Positions 15,409 to 23,348 of a stretch of DNA of 45,205 nt are shown piece after piece. Below the pieces are notes generated by a model. That model saw only the letters and a list, made by a program, of their open reading frames with translations. It was not told the origin of the DNA and searched no databases. The DNA is from Actinomycetota bacterium (lineage in GTDB: Bacteria > Actinomycetota > CADDZG01 > JAHWKV01 > JAOPZY01). Where the stretch lies: assembly GCA_035765775.1 (NCBI GenBank), contig DASTWV010000049.1, forward strand, positions 1 through 45,205, written 5' to 3'. Each line of letters opens with the position of its first letter. Within the stretch, counting starts at the first letter, position 1. Both the position numbers and the translations under genes were made by a program.

Positions 15409-16797
15409 TCAGCCGCTGCGGCTGGGCGAGGGCGTCGCCAGCGGCTGCTGCAGCTGGCGCTCGTCGGCGAGGGCAATCGCCAGCTCTCCTGCCTGCGTGG
15501 GGTGGAAGGGGGCCGGATCTTTGAGCCCCTGCACGTAGGGCTGCGGGTCGCACAGGGCGTGACCCGTGAACCTCGGCTCTACTGCGGTCATCGATGCCGC
15601 GGCGGCCCCCTTGGCCAGGACGGTGTTCAGGGCGTCGAGAAGGCCCAGCATCGCCTTCTGCTTGGTGGCAGTGAGGCCGGTGGCATTGAGGCAGGTCTTG
15701 TCGGTGTCGAACGGGCTGTAGTACAGGTTGACGATCACTCGGGGGCTGCCGGGCAAAGCGGCGAGCTGCTGCAGCAGCCGGTAGTACTGCTGGGCGAAGG
15801 TGGCGAGTTGCTGCTGGAAGAAGGTGACCGCCGCGTCGTTTCGGCATTCGGGCGTGCTGGCACACAGGACCAGGAGGGCGGACCACTGCAAGTCGTCCGC
15901 CCCGACGCTGACGAAGACGGCGGAGAGGTTGGTCGCCGTCTCGGCGGCGGAGAGCTGGGGCGGGGCAGTCACCGAGCCCACCGCCTGGGGACCGAGAATC
16001 CCGGCCGGAATGGTCGCCCCGCTGCAGGCCAGATTCAGCACCTGCCAGCCGTTGGTGGCGGCCAGAACGTTGGCGTAGCTCTCGGCGCTCCGGTGGCAGG
16101 CCCGGTCCTCGGCGGTGGGATCCGGGACCAGCGGGTTGCCGTCCCCCGCCGCCGTGGAATCGCCGAGGACGACGGCGTTGGTACCGGAAGGGACCGCCGC
16201 GGTTGCCGGCGGGACCGCCGGCAGGGGAGCGGACCCCACCACCGCATTGAGCGACCCGATCGAGCGCAGCCGGGACCCGGCGGAGTAGGCGGTGACCATG
16301 ACGCCGCCGAGGTTGGCCGCCTCCACCACGAGGAGGCCGGCGGCGAGCAGGGTGACGGTCCGCCGCCACGAGAGGCGTCGCCAGCCGGCCACCGTGCCTG
16401 CCAGGAGCAGGCCCACTGCCCCGGCGATCACGGTCTCCCAGACGAAGTACCGGGTCCAGCCGGCCTCCAGGGCCCGCCCGACCTCGGCCTTGGACTCGGC
16501 TGCCCCTGAGGGCGTGAACAGCGCGGCCACCTGGCTGTTCACCGAGATGTGGGCCAGGACCAGCCGGGGCCGGATGGGGCCGACGAACTGGATGGTGGTG
16601 GGCAGGTGCTGGCCGAACAGGTCCAGTTCCCCGGGGCCCGACGCGCTCAGCGACGGGGCCGACGCCCCGACCCGCACGGTCTGGCCGACCGCCGAGACCT
16701 CCTGGGTGGGCGTGACGAGCAACGCCACGGCGATCGAGACGGCGGAGATCAGGACGGCCGCGACCAGCCAGGCGAGGATCTTCGCCGTGCGAGCCAT
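15409..16797 (-). CDS. Membrane-anchored SGNH/GDSL-type hydrolase
   Basis: This 462-aa protein has an N-terminal membrane segment (about 8-28), an outside loop, and two more hydrophobic helices (about 118-138 and 148-168). The C-terminal SGNH domain (about 205-450) carries VVLGDSTAAGDG with the nucleophile Ser214, the block-III-like VSVGADDLQW, and PFHPTQAG with the catalytic His. Several Cys in the SGNH part suggest disulfides, so the domain is likely outside the cell. It would act as an esterase or lipase on cell-surface or external acyl groups. The start at 16797 follows GGAAGGGAG; a longer frame upstream runs antisense to the ArsC-like gene and is discarded. Confidence 0.82.
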   Translation of the reverse strand: MARTAKILAWLVAAVLISAVSIAVALLVTPTQEVSAVGQTVRVGASAPSLSASGPGELDLFGQHLPTTIQFVGPIRPRLVLAHISVNSQVAALFTPSGAAESKAEVGRALEAGWTRYFVWETVIAGAVGLLLAGTVAGWRRLSWRRTVTLLAAGLLVVEAANLGGVMVTAYSAGSRLRSIGSLNAVVGSAPLPAVPPATAAVPSGTNAVVLGDSTAAGDGNPLVPDPTAEDRACHRSAESYANVLAATNGWQVLNLACSGATIPAGILGPQAVGSVTAPPQLSAAETATNLSAVFVSVGADDLQWSALLVLCASTPECRNDAAVTFFQQQLATFAQQYYRLLQQLAALPGSPRVIVNLYYSPFDTDKTCLNATGLTATKQKAMLGLLDALNTVLAKGAAAASMTAVEPRFTGHALCDPQPYVQGLKDPAPFHPTQAGELAIALADERQLQQPLATPSPSRSG

Positions 16798-17115
16798 CTC
16801 GCTCCCTTCCTTGTGCCCGGTTTGGCCTCCAGGGTGGTACCCGGGAAGCGGTGCTCGGTCGCGGGGTATACCTGGCCGGCCTCCGTCCCGGTGCACCGTG
16901 GGCCGCACACGGTGCCCAAACGCGTGCTCCCGACCGGCCCGGCGGGGGATCCACCGGTGCGGCATCGTATAAGCGTGCGGGACCACCTTGAGCAACGTGA
17001 CGAGCGCGGCTGGGCTCGCGGGGATGCCGGGGTTGCCGCGCTGCTCCCGCCGGCGGTCCAGGGCCTGGGCCCGGCGAACCGCCCCCATCCGGGCACTGTC
17101 TAGACTGGAGGACCT
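16798..17115. promoter_or_regulatory. Divergent intergenic region with an 8-bp dyad
   Basis: This 318-bp gap separates the leftward SGNH gene from the rightward ArsC-like gene. GCACCGTG (16893-16900) and CACGGTGC (16908-16915) form a perfect inverted repeat with a 7-base spacer, about 100 bp upstream of the SGNH start. It could be an operator or a leader hairpin. GGAGG at 17107-17111 is the ribosome-binding site of the ArsC-like gene. I see no small gene in this gap. Confidence 0.45.
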
Positions 17116-17481
17116 ATGAACGTCTCCGTCTACTTCAACCCGGCCTGCAGCAACTGCCGGACCGTCGAGGGGATCCTCGGGGAGCGCGGCGTCGATATCC
17201 ACTACGTCCGCTACCTGGAGAAGGCCCCGACCCGTGCCGACCTGGACCACGTCCTGGAACTCCTCGGTACCGATGACCCGAGGGAGATCGTGCGGGAGAA
17301 GGAGCCGGTCTACCAGGAGCTGGGGCTTGCCGGGGCAGGCCGGGAGGCGCTGCTGGATGCCATGGTGGCCCATCCCATCCTCATCCAGCGCCCGATCGTG
17401 ATCCTGGGCGACCGGGCAGTGGTGGCACGGCCCCCCGAGCTGGTTCTGGGACTCATCGACTCCACCACGACCGCCGAATGA
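17116..17481 (+). CDS. ArsC/Spx-like thioredoxin-fold reductase
   Basis: This 121-aa protein is an ArsC-family (glutaredoxin-fold) member. The active-site loop NPACSNCR holds Cys11, Cys14 and Arg15, and the family core HPILIQRPIVILGDRAVVARPPE carries the conserved Arg and cis-Pro. Relatives reduce arsenate with glutathione or mycothiol, but many are uncharacterised. No ars genes (arsB/acr3, arsR) lie nearby, so arsenate reduction is not assured and a general thiol-redox role is equally possible. GGAGG four bases before the ATG supports the start. It is convergent with the next gene after a 39-bp gap. Confidence 0.85.
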   Translation: MNVSVYFNPACSNCRTVEGILGERGVDIHYVRYLEKAPTRADLDHVLELLGTDDPREIVREKEPVYQELGLAGAGREALLDAMVAHPILIQRPIVILGDRAVVARPPELVLGLIDSTTTAE

Positions 17482-17520
17482 TCTGACGAGGTCAAACGAG
17501 CGAGTCCCCGAGCAGCTGGG

Positions 17521-18030
17521 TCAGTACGCGTTCTTGATGGTGAAGTAGGAACCTCGGATGGTGCCGGCCAGCTTCGAATTCTGCCGGGCGAACTTGAACT
17601 TCGAGGCGAGTTCATCGGGGATCGGCATCCCTTCGCAGAGCTTGAAGCCGACCGCCCGCTTGCCGGCGTCGTCGATGGTGTACATCACGTTGATCGACAG
17701 GCCGCTCTCGTAGAACACGTAGGCCATGCGGATGCCCTCGACTTCGAAGGCTGTGGCTTCGAGCGGGGGTGACTGGATGACGATGTCGCGTTCCTCCTTG
17801 AGGATCCGGTGCACCCAGTCGACCGTCCTCTGAGCGTTGCCGGCAGGCGTCACCGTGAAGACGTGGCCGTACTTGTTCCGGAAGTAGCGGGCCTCGTTGG
17901 CACGGAGCCCAGCGAGGGCCGGGGCGAACGGCGACGACTCCAGCCCGGTGGTGGAGACGGTCTGGAAATCCACCACCTGGTCGAGGTCGGAGTGGTCCCC
18001 GTCGGTATCACTCGCTTCCATACCGGTCAT
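17521..18030 (-). CDS. Hypothetical protein, unrecognised
   Basis: This 169-aa protein has no signal peptide or membrane segment that I can see. The first 20 residues are acidic (TDGDHSDLDQ); the rest alternates strand- and helix-like segments (YGHVFTVTPAGNAQRTVDWV, VEGIRMAYVFYESGLSINVM, FKLCEGMPIPDELASKFKF) and ends in a basic YFTIKNAY. I do not recognise the family. The start is ambiguous (ATG 18030 or 18021; a longer frame to 18087 exists) and no strong ribosome-binding site is seen. It diverges from the unknown 264-aa gene at 18206 with about 175 bp between, and the two may be functionally linked. Coding bias and length support a real gene. Confidence 0.6.
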   Translation of the reverse strand: MTGMEASDTDGDHSDLDQVVDFQTVSTTGLESSPFAPALAGLRANEARYFRNKYGHVFTVTPAGNAQRTVDWVHRILKEERDIVIQSPPLEATAFEVEGIRMAYVFYESGLSINVMYTIDDAGKRAVGFKLCEGMPIPDELASKFKFARQNSKLAGTIRGSYFTIKNAY

Positions 18031-18205
18031 GGTAGCGGCACTGCGGGTCTGCGTATGGGTCAATCGGGCGTGACAGTCGGACCGCACCTGCTAGACAATG
18101 CGGAGCGCATACCCGGGGGTGGGTGGTACCCGTGCGGAGCCCCCTGGGCATCTCGGCGCCCAGGTCCGCAGATCAACCGAGTCGAATACAAGAAGGGAGC
18201 CACCG

Positions 18206-19000
18206 ATGCAATATGACAATTGTCAATATTCGAACATCATCTGGATCGCCAAAGAGAGCACTCAGTTCAAGGCATTGAAAGAAGGGCTGACGGGGCGTGA
18301 CCCGGTCGCAGCAGTGGACACCTTCTTCACGACCCTTGGTACGGCGCAGCAGGCGTTCAAGAAGGCGCTCAAGCCAGGGGCGGATCTCACCTCGCTGCTT
18401 GCTCAATACCAGAGCGCGACGGGGATCATCTCAACGAGGGATTACACACTCCCAAGTGAGCCAGAACCGGGGAATCCGAGTGAGAACAGCTTTTTCCTTG
18501 ACCTGATCGAGGGCATCGCAGGCGCGGCATCAACGGAAGTCGGCATCGGCATCGCCTTGTACACGTTGATCATGGACGTGATCGAGTGGCTCGAGCTGAA
18601 GGTCCACGTGCGGGGCATCCTGATGAACGCCGGTACCTCGAAGCTCGACGACATTGACTTGGAATGTTTCGGCCAGCTAACGGTCGTTCCCTTCTCCGTC
18701 TCCATCCCGGGCATGAAGAGCATCTTGAACCCCGTTACGAAGAAGAATGTCGACTGTGTTGGCTTCGCCTTCTTCGGCGGTGTGGGGAGCGACTGGTCCG
18801 CCCAGGGGTTCCAGTTCTTCGTGCGGGCGAGCCCAGATGTCGATGCACGCCTGCAGTACGCCACCTTCCGCAAGGGCATCGGTCCAAGCTCCGGGGACGA
18901 GGTGGAGACCGTGTACCGGACCGGCGACGTCATCGGCGTGCTGGTGGACAAGGGCCTGTTGAATACCGTGTGCCTTTTCTGCCGCAACTGGCGAGACTGA
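18206..19000 (+). CDS. Unknown 264-aa protein of low GC, possible horizontal acquisition
   Basis: The gene is visibly less GC-rich than its neighbours, especially over its first 300 bp, with AT-rich codons rare elsewhere in the window. A helical Lys-rich N-terminal part (1-95) is followed by a hydrophobic Gly/Ala/Ile stretch (about 105-130, EGIAGAASTEVGIGIALYTL), then a strand-rich C-terminal half with FGQLTVVPFSVSIPGMKSIL, FAFFGGVGSDWSAQGFQFFV and terminal CLFCRNW. There is no signal peptide. GGGAG precedes the ATG. I do not recognise the family. The helical, hydrophobic and beta-rich arrangement recalls membrane-inserting toxins, but that is a weak inference only. Confidence 0.65.
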   Translation: MQYDNCQYSNIIWIAKESTQFKALKEGLTGRDPVAAVDTFFTTLGTAQQAFKKALKPGADLTSLLAQYQSATGIISTRDYTLPSEPEPGNPSENSFFLDLIEGIAGAASTEVGIGIALYTLIMDVIEWLELKVHVRGILMNAGTSKLDDIDLECFGQLTVVPFSVSIPGMKSILNPVTKKNVDCVGFAFFGGVGSDWSAQGFQFFVRASPDVDARLQYATFRKGIGPSSGDEVETVYRTGDVIGVLVDKGLLNTVCLFCRNWRD

Positions 19001-19044
19001 TAGCCAGAGCTAACCGACACCGAGCTGCACTGCTGGGGTGAGGT

Positions 19045-20271
19045 TCAGATCTGTCCGGCGTGGACCGTGCCGGGCAAGGCCGTTCCTGGATGGAGGCCTT
19101 GGGCAATCTCCAGGAGAATGCTCAGCGGGTAGAAGACCTGCCCGAGGTCGGGATTTGCCGAACTGGGCAGGGTCACGACCGGCTTGATCGCCGCCTCGTC
19201 GAGCACCTGTTCATAGGGACGGAGCAGCGATCCCGCCCAGGACGGAACCACGGCCGCCACTCCCACCGCCGCGAGGCCCATTTCCGCGAAGTTCTGAGCG
19301 AAGGGCGGTGATGAGGCGTACGGTGCCGCCGAAGCGCTGAGCCTAAGCGCAGCTCCCTCACCAATCGTCGTTCGTATGTAGGCCACCACCTCCGGCGGAG
19401 CCTTGCCTGCCCGCCGCCCTGCAGTCGTCCAGCCTTGATCGACGTGCGCCCGGGCCCACTGGATCCGTTCCGGGTTCATCCATTCCAACAGGACCAGCTC
19501 CGCGGTCTCGCCCGCAAGCCGGCACATGGCCGCACTGACTGCAGCCATGCCGAGGCGCACCTCGGCGCCCAGTAGCCGGCGAAGGTCGGCGAGGTACGCC
19601 GCCGTGGCGGCCTCCGGGGTGGGAGATGCGCCGGGGCCTACGGCCACCACGAGCCGGCTGAGGTCGAGTCCGCGTCCAGCCAGCCACCCTGCGGCTTCCT
19701 CGGCGGTGCGCCGATCGCAGGCAAGGGGGCCGATGCCGATCCGGATGGCGGTGGTTGCCGCCAGCATCGCCGCGGCCGCCTCCAGGCCGTCGGACTCGGG
19801 CCGGTCGTCGGTCCACACCGTTGTGTACCCCAGCCTCTCGGCCGTATCAGCAATGGTCCCAGCCAGTGCCAGGTCACCGATGGCAGGGATGGCGAAGCCC
19901 CGCGGGCCTGCGGGCGCTGCGGGCGGGGCGTCGGCCGGCGGCTCCTCCTCGGGGTCGACGACGGACCCGGCGCTGCCATCGGCGGCGATGATCGGGAGCC
20001 CATGCTCCACCCAGGCGCGGATGCCGCCTTCCAGCGTGTCAATCCGGAAGCCCTGCGCCTCGAGCAGCTCGGCCGCCTGGAGGCTACGGGGCCCGGTCCG
20101 GCAGGTGACGACCACCAGGCGGGTAGGGTCCACCTCGCTGAGCCGATCGGCAAGCTCGTGAAGCGGGACGTGGACGGCCCCATCGATCCGCCCCGCCGCC
20201 CATTCATTGCTGCGGCGCACGTCGAGGAGCTGGACATCCCGCTGGCGCTCCTGCAGTTCTTCTGCTTTCAC
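19045..20271 (-). CDS. Rhodanese fused to a luciferase-like (LLM) oxidoreductase domain
   Basis: This 408-aa protein has two parts. Residues 1-95 are a rhodanese domain: LLDVRRSNEWAAGRIDGAVH, then VVTCRTGPRSLQAAELLEAQ with the sulfur-carrying Cys57 in a normal CRTGPRS loop. A Pro/Ala/acidic linker (about 97-125) leads to a C-terminal TIM-barrel-like domain resembling LLM flavin- or F420-dependent oxidoreductases (FAIPAIGDLALAGTIADTAE, RLGYTTVWTDDRPESDG, AAVGVAAVV near the end). The GTG start overlaps the upstream MBL-rhodanese stop (GTGA), so the pair is translationally coupled. It may take a protein persulfide and oxidise or use it, but the LLM domain's cofactor residues are too diverged to be sure it is active. 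Confidence 0.8.
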   Translation of the reverse strand: MKAEELQERQRDVQLLDVRRSNEWAAGRIDGAVHVPLHELADRLSEVDPTRLVVVTCRTGPRSLQAAELLEAQGFRIDTLEGGIRAWVEHGLPIIAADGSAGSVVDPEEEPPADAPPAAPAGPRGFAIPAIGDLALAGTIADTAERLGYTTVWTDDRPESDGLEAAAAMLAATTAIRIGIGPLACDRRTAEEAAGWLAGRGLDLSRLVVAVGPGASPTPEAATAAYLADLRRLLGAEVRLGMAAVSAAMCRLAGETAELVLLEWMNPERIQWARAHVDQGWTTAGRRAGKAPPEVVAYIRTTIGEGAALRLSASAAPYASSPPFAQNFAEMGLAAVGVAAVVPSWAGSLLRPYEQVLDEAAIKPVVTLPSSANPDLGQVFYPLSILLEIAQGLHPGTALPGTVHAGQI

Positions 20272-21662
20272 TTCGGTGATCCTTTCCCAGGCCCGGCGAT
20301 GGCCAACCCGCTCCGGGCGGCGTGCGCCCAGTGGTCATCGACCAGCACCACCGGGTGCCCGGCGCGGTCGAGAATGCTAGCGGCGATGCTGGCCCGGAAT
20401 CCGCTGGCGCAGTGAACCCAGAGGGTATCGGCGGGCAGTCCGGCGATGCTGTCCGGGAGATCCTGGAGAGGAACGTGGAGGGATCCCTCGATCCAACCCC
20501 GGGCACGCTCGTCGTCGCGCCGCACGTCGAGAACCATCGGGGCGGGGACTCCCGTCCGGGAGACCGTCTGCGAGGCGCGGGCGAGCTCAGGGAAATCCGC
20601 TGCCGGGTAGTGGGCGAGCGATGTGCCCGCGGCCAGGGCTAGCCGAGGGCCGGTTGCCGCGCCATCGAGGTCGTCGATCCCGATGCGGGCGAGGGCACGC
20701 TGCGCCTTGTTCACCTGGGACATCGAGTCGCCGACGAGGGTGATCGGCCGGCCCCAGGGCACCACCCAGCCGAGATAGGTGGCGAACGAATCGCCCAGCT
20801 CGACGGAGATGGTCCCGGGCACGTGGCCGCCGCTGAAGAGCCGGCGCTCGGCGAGGTCGACGACCCAGCCTCCCTCCCGGATACGGCGACGCAGGCCCTC
20901 GCCATCGAGCGGTTCAGGGGCCTGCAGGGCGAAGGGGGCCGGCCCGGCCTGGTTCATCGGAGCCATGTGGGTGTAATACCGGGGGTACGCGGTCAGGCCA
21001 TCCAGCAGCCGCGCCACGAAGGTCTCCTCATCGGGGATGGTGAGCGCCATGTTGGTGGCGCGTTCCCGGCCCATCGTGGCCGTCGCTGCCCCCGAGGATG
21101 GCGCCGACGAACAGAAGCTGCCGAACCCGTGGGTGGGCCACACGGCGACGTCGTCCTCCAGTTCTGCGGCCAACCGGCGCACCGAGCGGTACTGGGCACG
21201 GGTCAGTTCCTGGGTGGCCTCCGGGCCGAGGAGGTCTGTGCGCCCAACCGTGCCGTACAGCAGCGACCCACCGCTAAACAGGGCGGCGGGCTGCCCGGGC
21301 TCCGACACGAGGTAGGCGGCATGGTGGCGGGTGTGACCAGGGGTGGCCATGACCCGCACTTGCAGGCGACCGACACGGATCACGTCGCCGTTATGCACAG
21401 CCCGGTGCTCGAATGCAACGTCGTTGCCGTCCGGAATCACGTACGCCGCCCCCGTGCGGCGGGCGAGATCGAGGCCGCCGCTGACGTAGTCATTATGGAT
21501 GTGGGTCTCAGCAACATGCGTGTAGCGCACCCCGGCGGCCTCCGCGGCCTCCATCATCCGGTCGATGTCGCGCTGGGGGTCGATGACCAGCGCGGCTTCA
21601 CCGTCGTGGACCAGGTAGCTGCGGTCCCCGAGTGCCGGAGTCTCGATCGTCACCACGTCCAC
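20268..21662 (-). CDS. MBL-fold persulfide dioxygenase-like protein with two rhodanese domains
   Basis: This 464-aa protein has an ETHE1/CstB/BLH-like metallo-beta-lactamase domain (1-240) followed by two rhodanese domains. Metal motifs include ETHIHNDYVSGG (52-63), TPGHTRHHAAY and WPTHGFGS. The first rhodanese domain (about 245-345) has lost its active Cys (LVGDSMSQVNKAQ), while the last keeps it in HCASGFRAS. Relatives oxidise glutathione- or CoA-persulfide to sulfite and move sulfane sulfur. Paired with the rhodanese-LLM protein and a TSUP exporter, it would detoxify sulfide or persulfide. The GTG at 21662 starts it; the divergent GntR gene shares its 59-bp promoter region. Confidence 0.88.
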   Translation of the reverse strand: MDVVTIETPALGDRSYLVHDGEAALVIDPQRDIDRMMEAAEAAGVRYTHVAETHIHNDYVSGGLDLARRTGAAYVIPDGNDVAFEHRAVHNGDVIRVGRLQVRVMATPGHTRHHAAYLVSEPGQPAALFSGGSLLYGTVGRTDLLGPEATQELTRAQYRSVRRLAAELEDDVAVWPTHGFGSFCSSAPSSGAATATMGRERATNMALTIPDEETFVARLLDGLTAYPRYYTHMAPMNQAGPAPFALQAPEPLDGEGLRRRIREGGWVVDLAERRLFSGGHVPGTISVELGDSFATYLGWVVPWGRPITLVGDSMSQVNKAQRALARIGIDDLDGAATGPRLALAAGTSLAHYPAADFPELARASQTVSRTGVPAPMVLDVRRDDERARGWIEGSLHVPLQDLPDSIAGLPADTLWVHCASGFRASIAASILDRAGHPVVLVDDHWAHAARSGLAIAGPGKGSPK

Positions 21663-21682
21663 GGCAGGTCACCCCCCCCACG

Positions 21683-21721
21683 GTTATTGTCATAACATTC
21701 GAATATCAGTATCATACATCC
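21683..21721 (+). promoter_or_regulatory. GntR promoter, probably leaderless, with overlapping palindromes
   Basis: On the plus strand a -35 TTGTCA (21687-21692) and a -10 TATCAT (21710-21715) are 17 bp apart, close to the sigma-70 consensus. The expected transcription start falls about seven bases later, on the GTG at 21722, so the mRNA would be leaderless. GTTAT-tgtc-ATAAC (21683-21696) overlaps the -35, ATTCGAAT lies at 21697-21704, and GTAT-c-ATAC (21709-21717) covers the -10. This AT-rich island is shared with the divergent sulfur operon and is the likely GntR operator. Confidence 0.65.
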
Positions 21722-22531
21722 GTGCACGCACTACGCAGCCCGAGCGAGGACGAGCCCCGGCCCCTGGACCGGTCCAGCCCCCTGCCGTTGTGGGCGCAAC
21801 TCTTGAGTGAGCTCGAGCGCCGCCATGCAGCAGGTGCCTTCGCCAGTCAGTTCCCGACCGACAAGGAGCTGACCGAGAGCTATGCGGTGAGTCGCCAGAC
21901 GGTGCGCGACGCCGTACGCAAGCTCGGCGACCGGATCGGTCTCGACCGCCAGCGGGGCCGGGGCACCTTTGTGCGCGCCGAGTTCCAGCAGCCGGTGGGC
22001 GCCCTGTACAGCCTCTTCCAGGCGATCGAGGCGCAGGGTGTCGAGCAGCGCAGCCTGGTGCTGGCCAAGGACCTGCGCCAGGATGCGGTTGCCGCTGAGG
22101 ATCTGGGCATAAGCGCCGACGCCACGGTGGTCTACCTGGAGCGGCTCCGCCTGGCGGGGGGGCTACCCCTGGCAATGGACCGGATCTGGCTACCGGCGGA
22201 TCTGGCCGAGGCGGTCCTGGCCGCGGACTTCGACCACGCCGCCTTGTACGACGAACTGTGGAGCCGGTGCGGTGTGCGCCCGAGCCGGGGTGAGGAACAC
22301 ATTCGACCGGTGGTCCCTGAACCGGAGGAAGCCCACGCCCTCGGTATAGAGGCGGGGGGCGCGGCGTTCAGTGTCGAGCGGCGCACGTGGGTGGGCGACC
22401 GCCTGCTCGAGCGGCGCCACACGCTGGTCCGGGGGGACCGCTACGCCTTCGTCACCTCGTGGGCCACCGGCGGCCCGCATGCGGCCGGGGCGCAGCTATC
22501 CCTTGTCGGCGACGGCCGGCTCGGTTCGTGA
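21722..22531 (+). CDS. GntR-family regulator, HutC/UTRA subfamily
   Basis: This 269-aa regulator has the GntR winged-helix domain near the N-terminus (PLWAQLLSELERRHAAGAFA, FPTDKELTESYAVSRQTVRD, LDRQRGRGTFV). A UTRA effector domain follows (about 100-255), with YLERLRLAGGLPLAMDRIWL and YDELWSRCGVRPSR, then VERRTWVGDRLLERRHTLV. The GTG start is placed right at the predicted transcription start; an upstream in-frame ATG at 21632 would run into the divergent gene. It sits between the leftward MBL-rhodanese/rhodanese-LLM pair and the rightward TSUP exporter, so it probably controls both. A GntR of this class next to sulfur genes suggests a small ligand, not identified here. Confidence 0.88.
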   Translation: MHALRSPSEDEPRPLDRSSPLPLWAQLLSELERRHAAGAFASQFPTDKELTESYAVSRQTVRDAVRKLGDRIGLDRQRGRGTFVRAEFQQPVGALYSLFQAIEAQGVEQRSLVLAKDLRQDAVAAEDLGISADATVVYLERLRLAGGLPLAMDRIWLPADLAEAVLAADFDHAALYDELWSRCGVRPSRGEEHIRPVVPEPEEAHALGIEAGGAAFSVERRTWVGDRLLERRHTLVRGDRYAFVTSWATGGPHAAGAQLSLVGDGRLGS

Positions 22532-22589
22532 CCGCTTCTCGTGCAGACCTCGCCCTGACGGGCAACGGCGGGGCAGAGGACGGGGACTG

Positions 22590-23348
22590 ATGGCCTCCGA
22601 GGTCGGCGTGCTCGGAGGGGGGGTGGCCGTGGGCATGCTCTTCGGCCTCTTCGGGGTGGGTGGCTCGTCGTTCGCCACGCCTGTCCTCGCCCTGCTCGGC
22701 GTGCCCCCGTTCTACGCCGTCGCCTCCGCCCTGCCCGCAGCCCTGCCTTCCGCGGCCTCGGGAGCGGTGGGCTACCTGCGCCGCGGGGAGGTGAACTGGC
22801 GGGTGGTCGGCCTCTCGGTGGCCGGCGGTCTGCCGATGACCGTGCTGGGGGCACTGGCCTCGCCGCACGTAGGGGGCCATAGCCTGCTCGTGGCCTCGGG
22901 GGTGGTGCTGGTCATCGTGGGCCTGCGGGTCCTGCGGCCCATCTCCCCGGCCACGCTGCGCCACGGTTTCCGGCGGCTCAGCAATCCCTGGTTCGTGGTC
23001 GGGGGCGCGGCCAGCGTCGGGCTGTTCACGGGTCTGTTGGCCAACGGGGGTGGCTTCTTGCTGGTGCCCCTCTACCTGTTGGTGCTCGGGCTGCCGATGC
23101 GCACGTCGTCGGGGACCAGCCTGGCGGTGATCGCGGCCTTGTCGATACCCACGCTGGTCACGCACTGGGCCCTCGGCCACGTGAATTGGCCTGTGGCGGC
23201 AGCCTTCGCCGCCGGCTCCATCCCTGCCGCCTACCTGGGCGGAATGCTGGCCCAACACTTCAAGAATGACCGCCTCCGGGTTGCCTTCGGCTGCATAGTG
23301 GTCACCTTCGCTGTGTACTTCCTGTTCACCCAAATTACCCGCCGCTAG
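22590..23348 (+). CDS. TauE/SafE (TSUP) family sulfite or anion exporter
   Basis: This 252-aa integral membrane protein has the TSUP pattern: an N-terminal glycine-rich repeat (GVAVGMLFGLFGVGGSSFAT, PVLALLGVPPFYAVASALPA) repeated in the second half (SVGLFTGLLANGGGFLLVPL, YLLVLGLPMRTSSGTSLAVI), each half with about four helices. Members export sulfite, sulfoacetate or other sulfur anions, or take up such compounds. The start ATG at 22590 has AGAGGACGGGG upstream; a longer frame runs back into the GntR gene and is discarded. It lies 58 bp after the GntR gene and likely removes sulfite made by the MBL-rhodanese pair. Confidence 0.88.
   Translation: MASEVGVLGGGVAVGMLFGLFGVGGSSFATPVLALLGVPPFYAVASALPAALPSAASGAVGYLRRGEVNWRVVGLSVAGGLPMTVLGALASPHVGGHSLLVASGVVLVIVGLRVLRPISPATLRHGFRRLSNPWFVVGGAASVGLFTGLLANGGGFLLVPLYLLVLGLPMRTSSGTSLAVIAALSIPTLVTHWALGHVNWPVAAAFAAGSIPAAYLGGMLAQHFKNDRLRVAFGCIVVTFAVYFLFTQITRR

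Noticed and set aside
16800-17373. N-terminal extension of the SGNH hydrolase
   Set aside because: The extension runs antisense through the ArsC-like gene; the start at 16797 has a good ribosome-binding site and begins a normal membrane segment.
17116-17481. Arsenic resistance operon
   Set aside because: Only the ArsC-like reductase is present; no ArsR, ArsB or Acr3 gene is adjacent.
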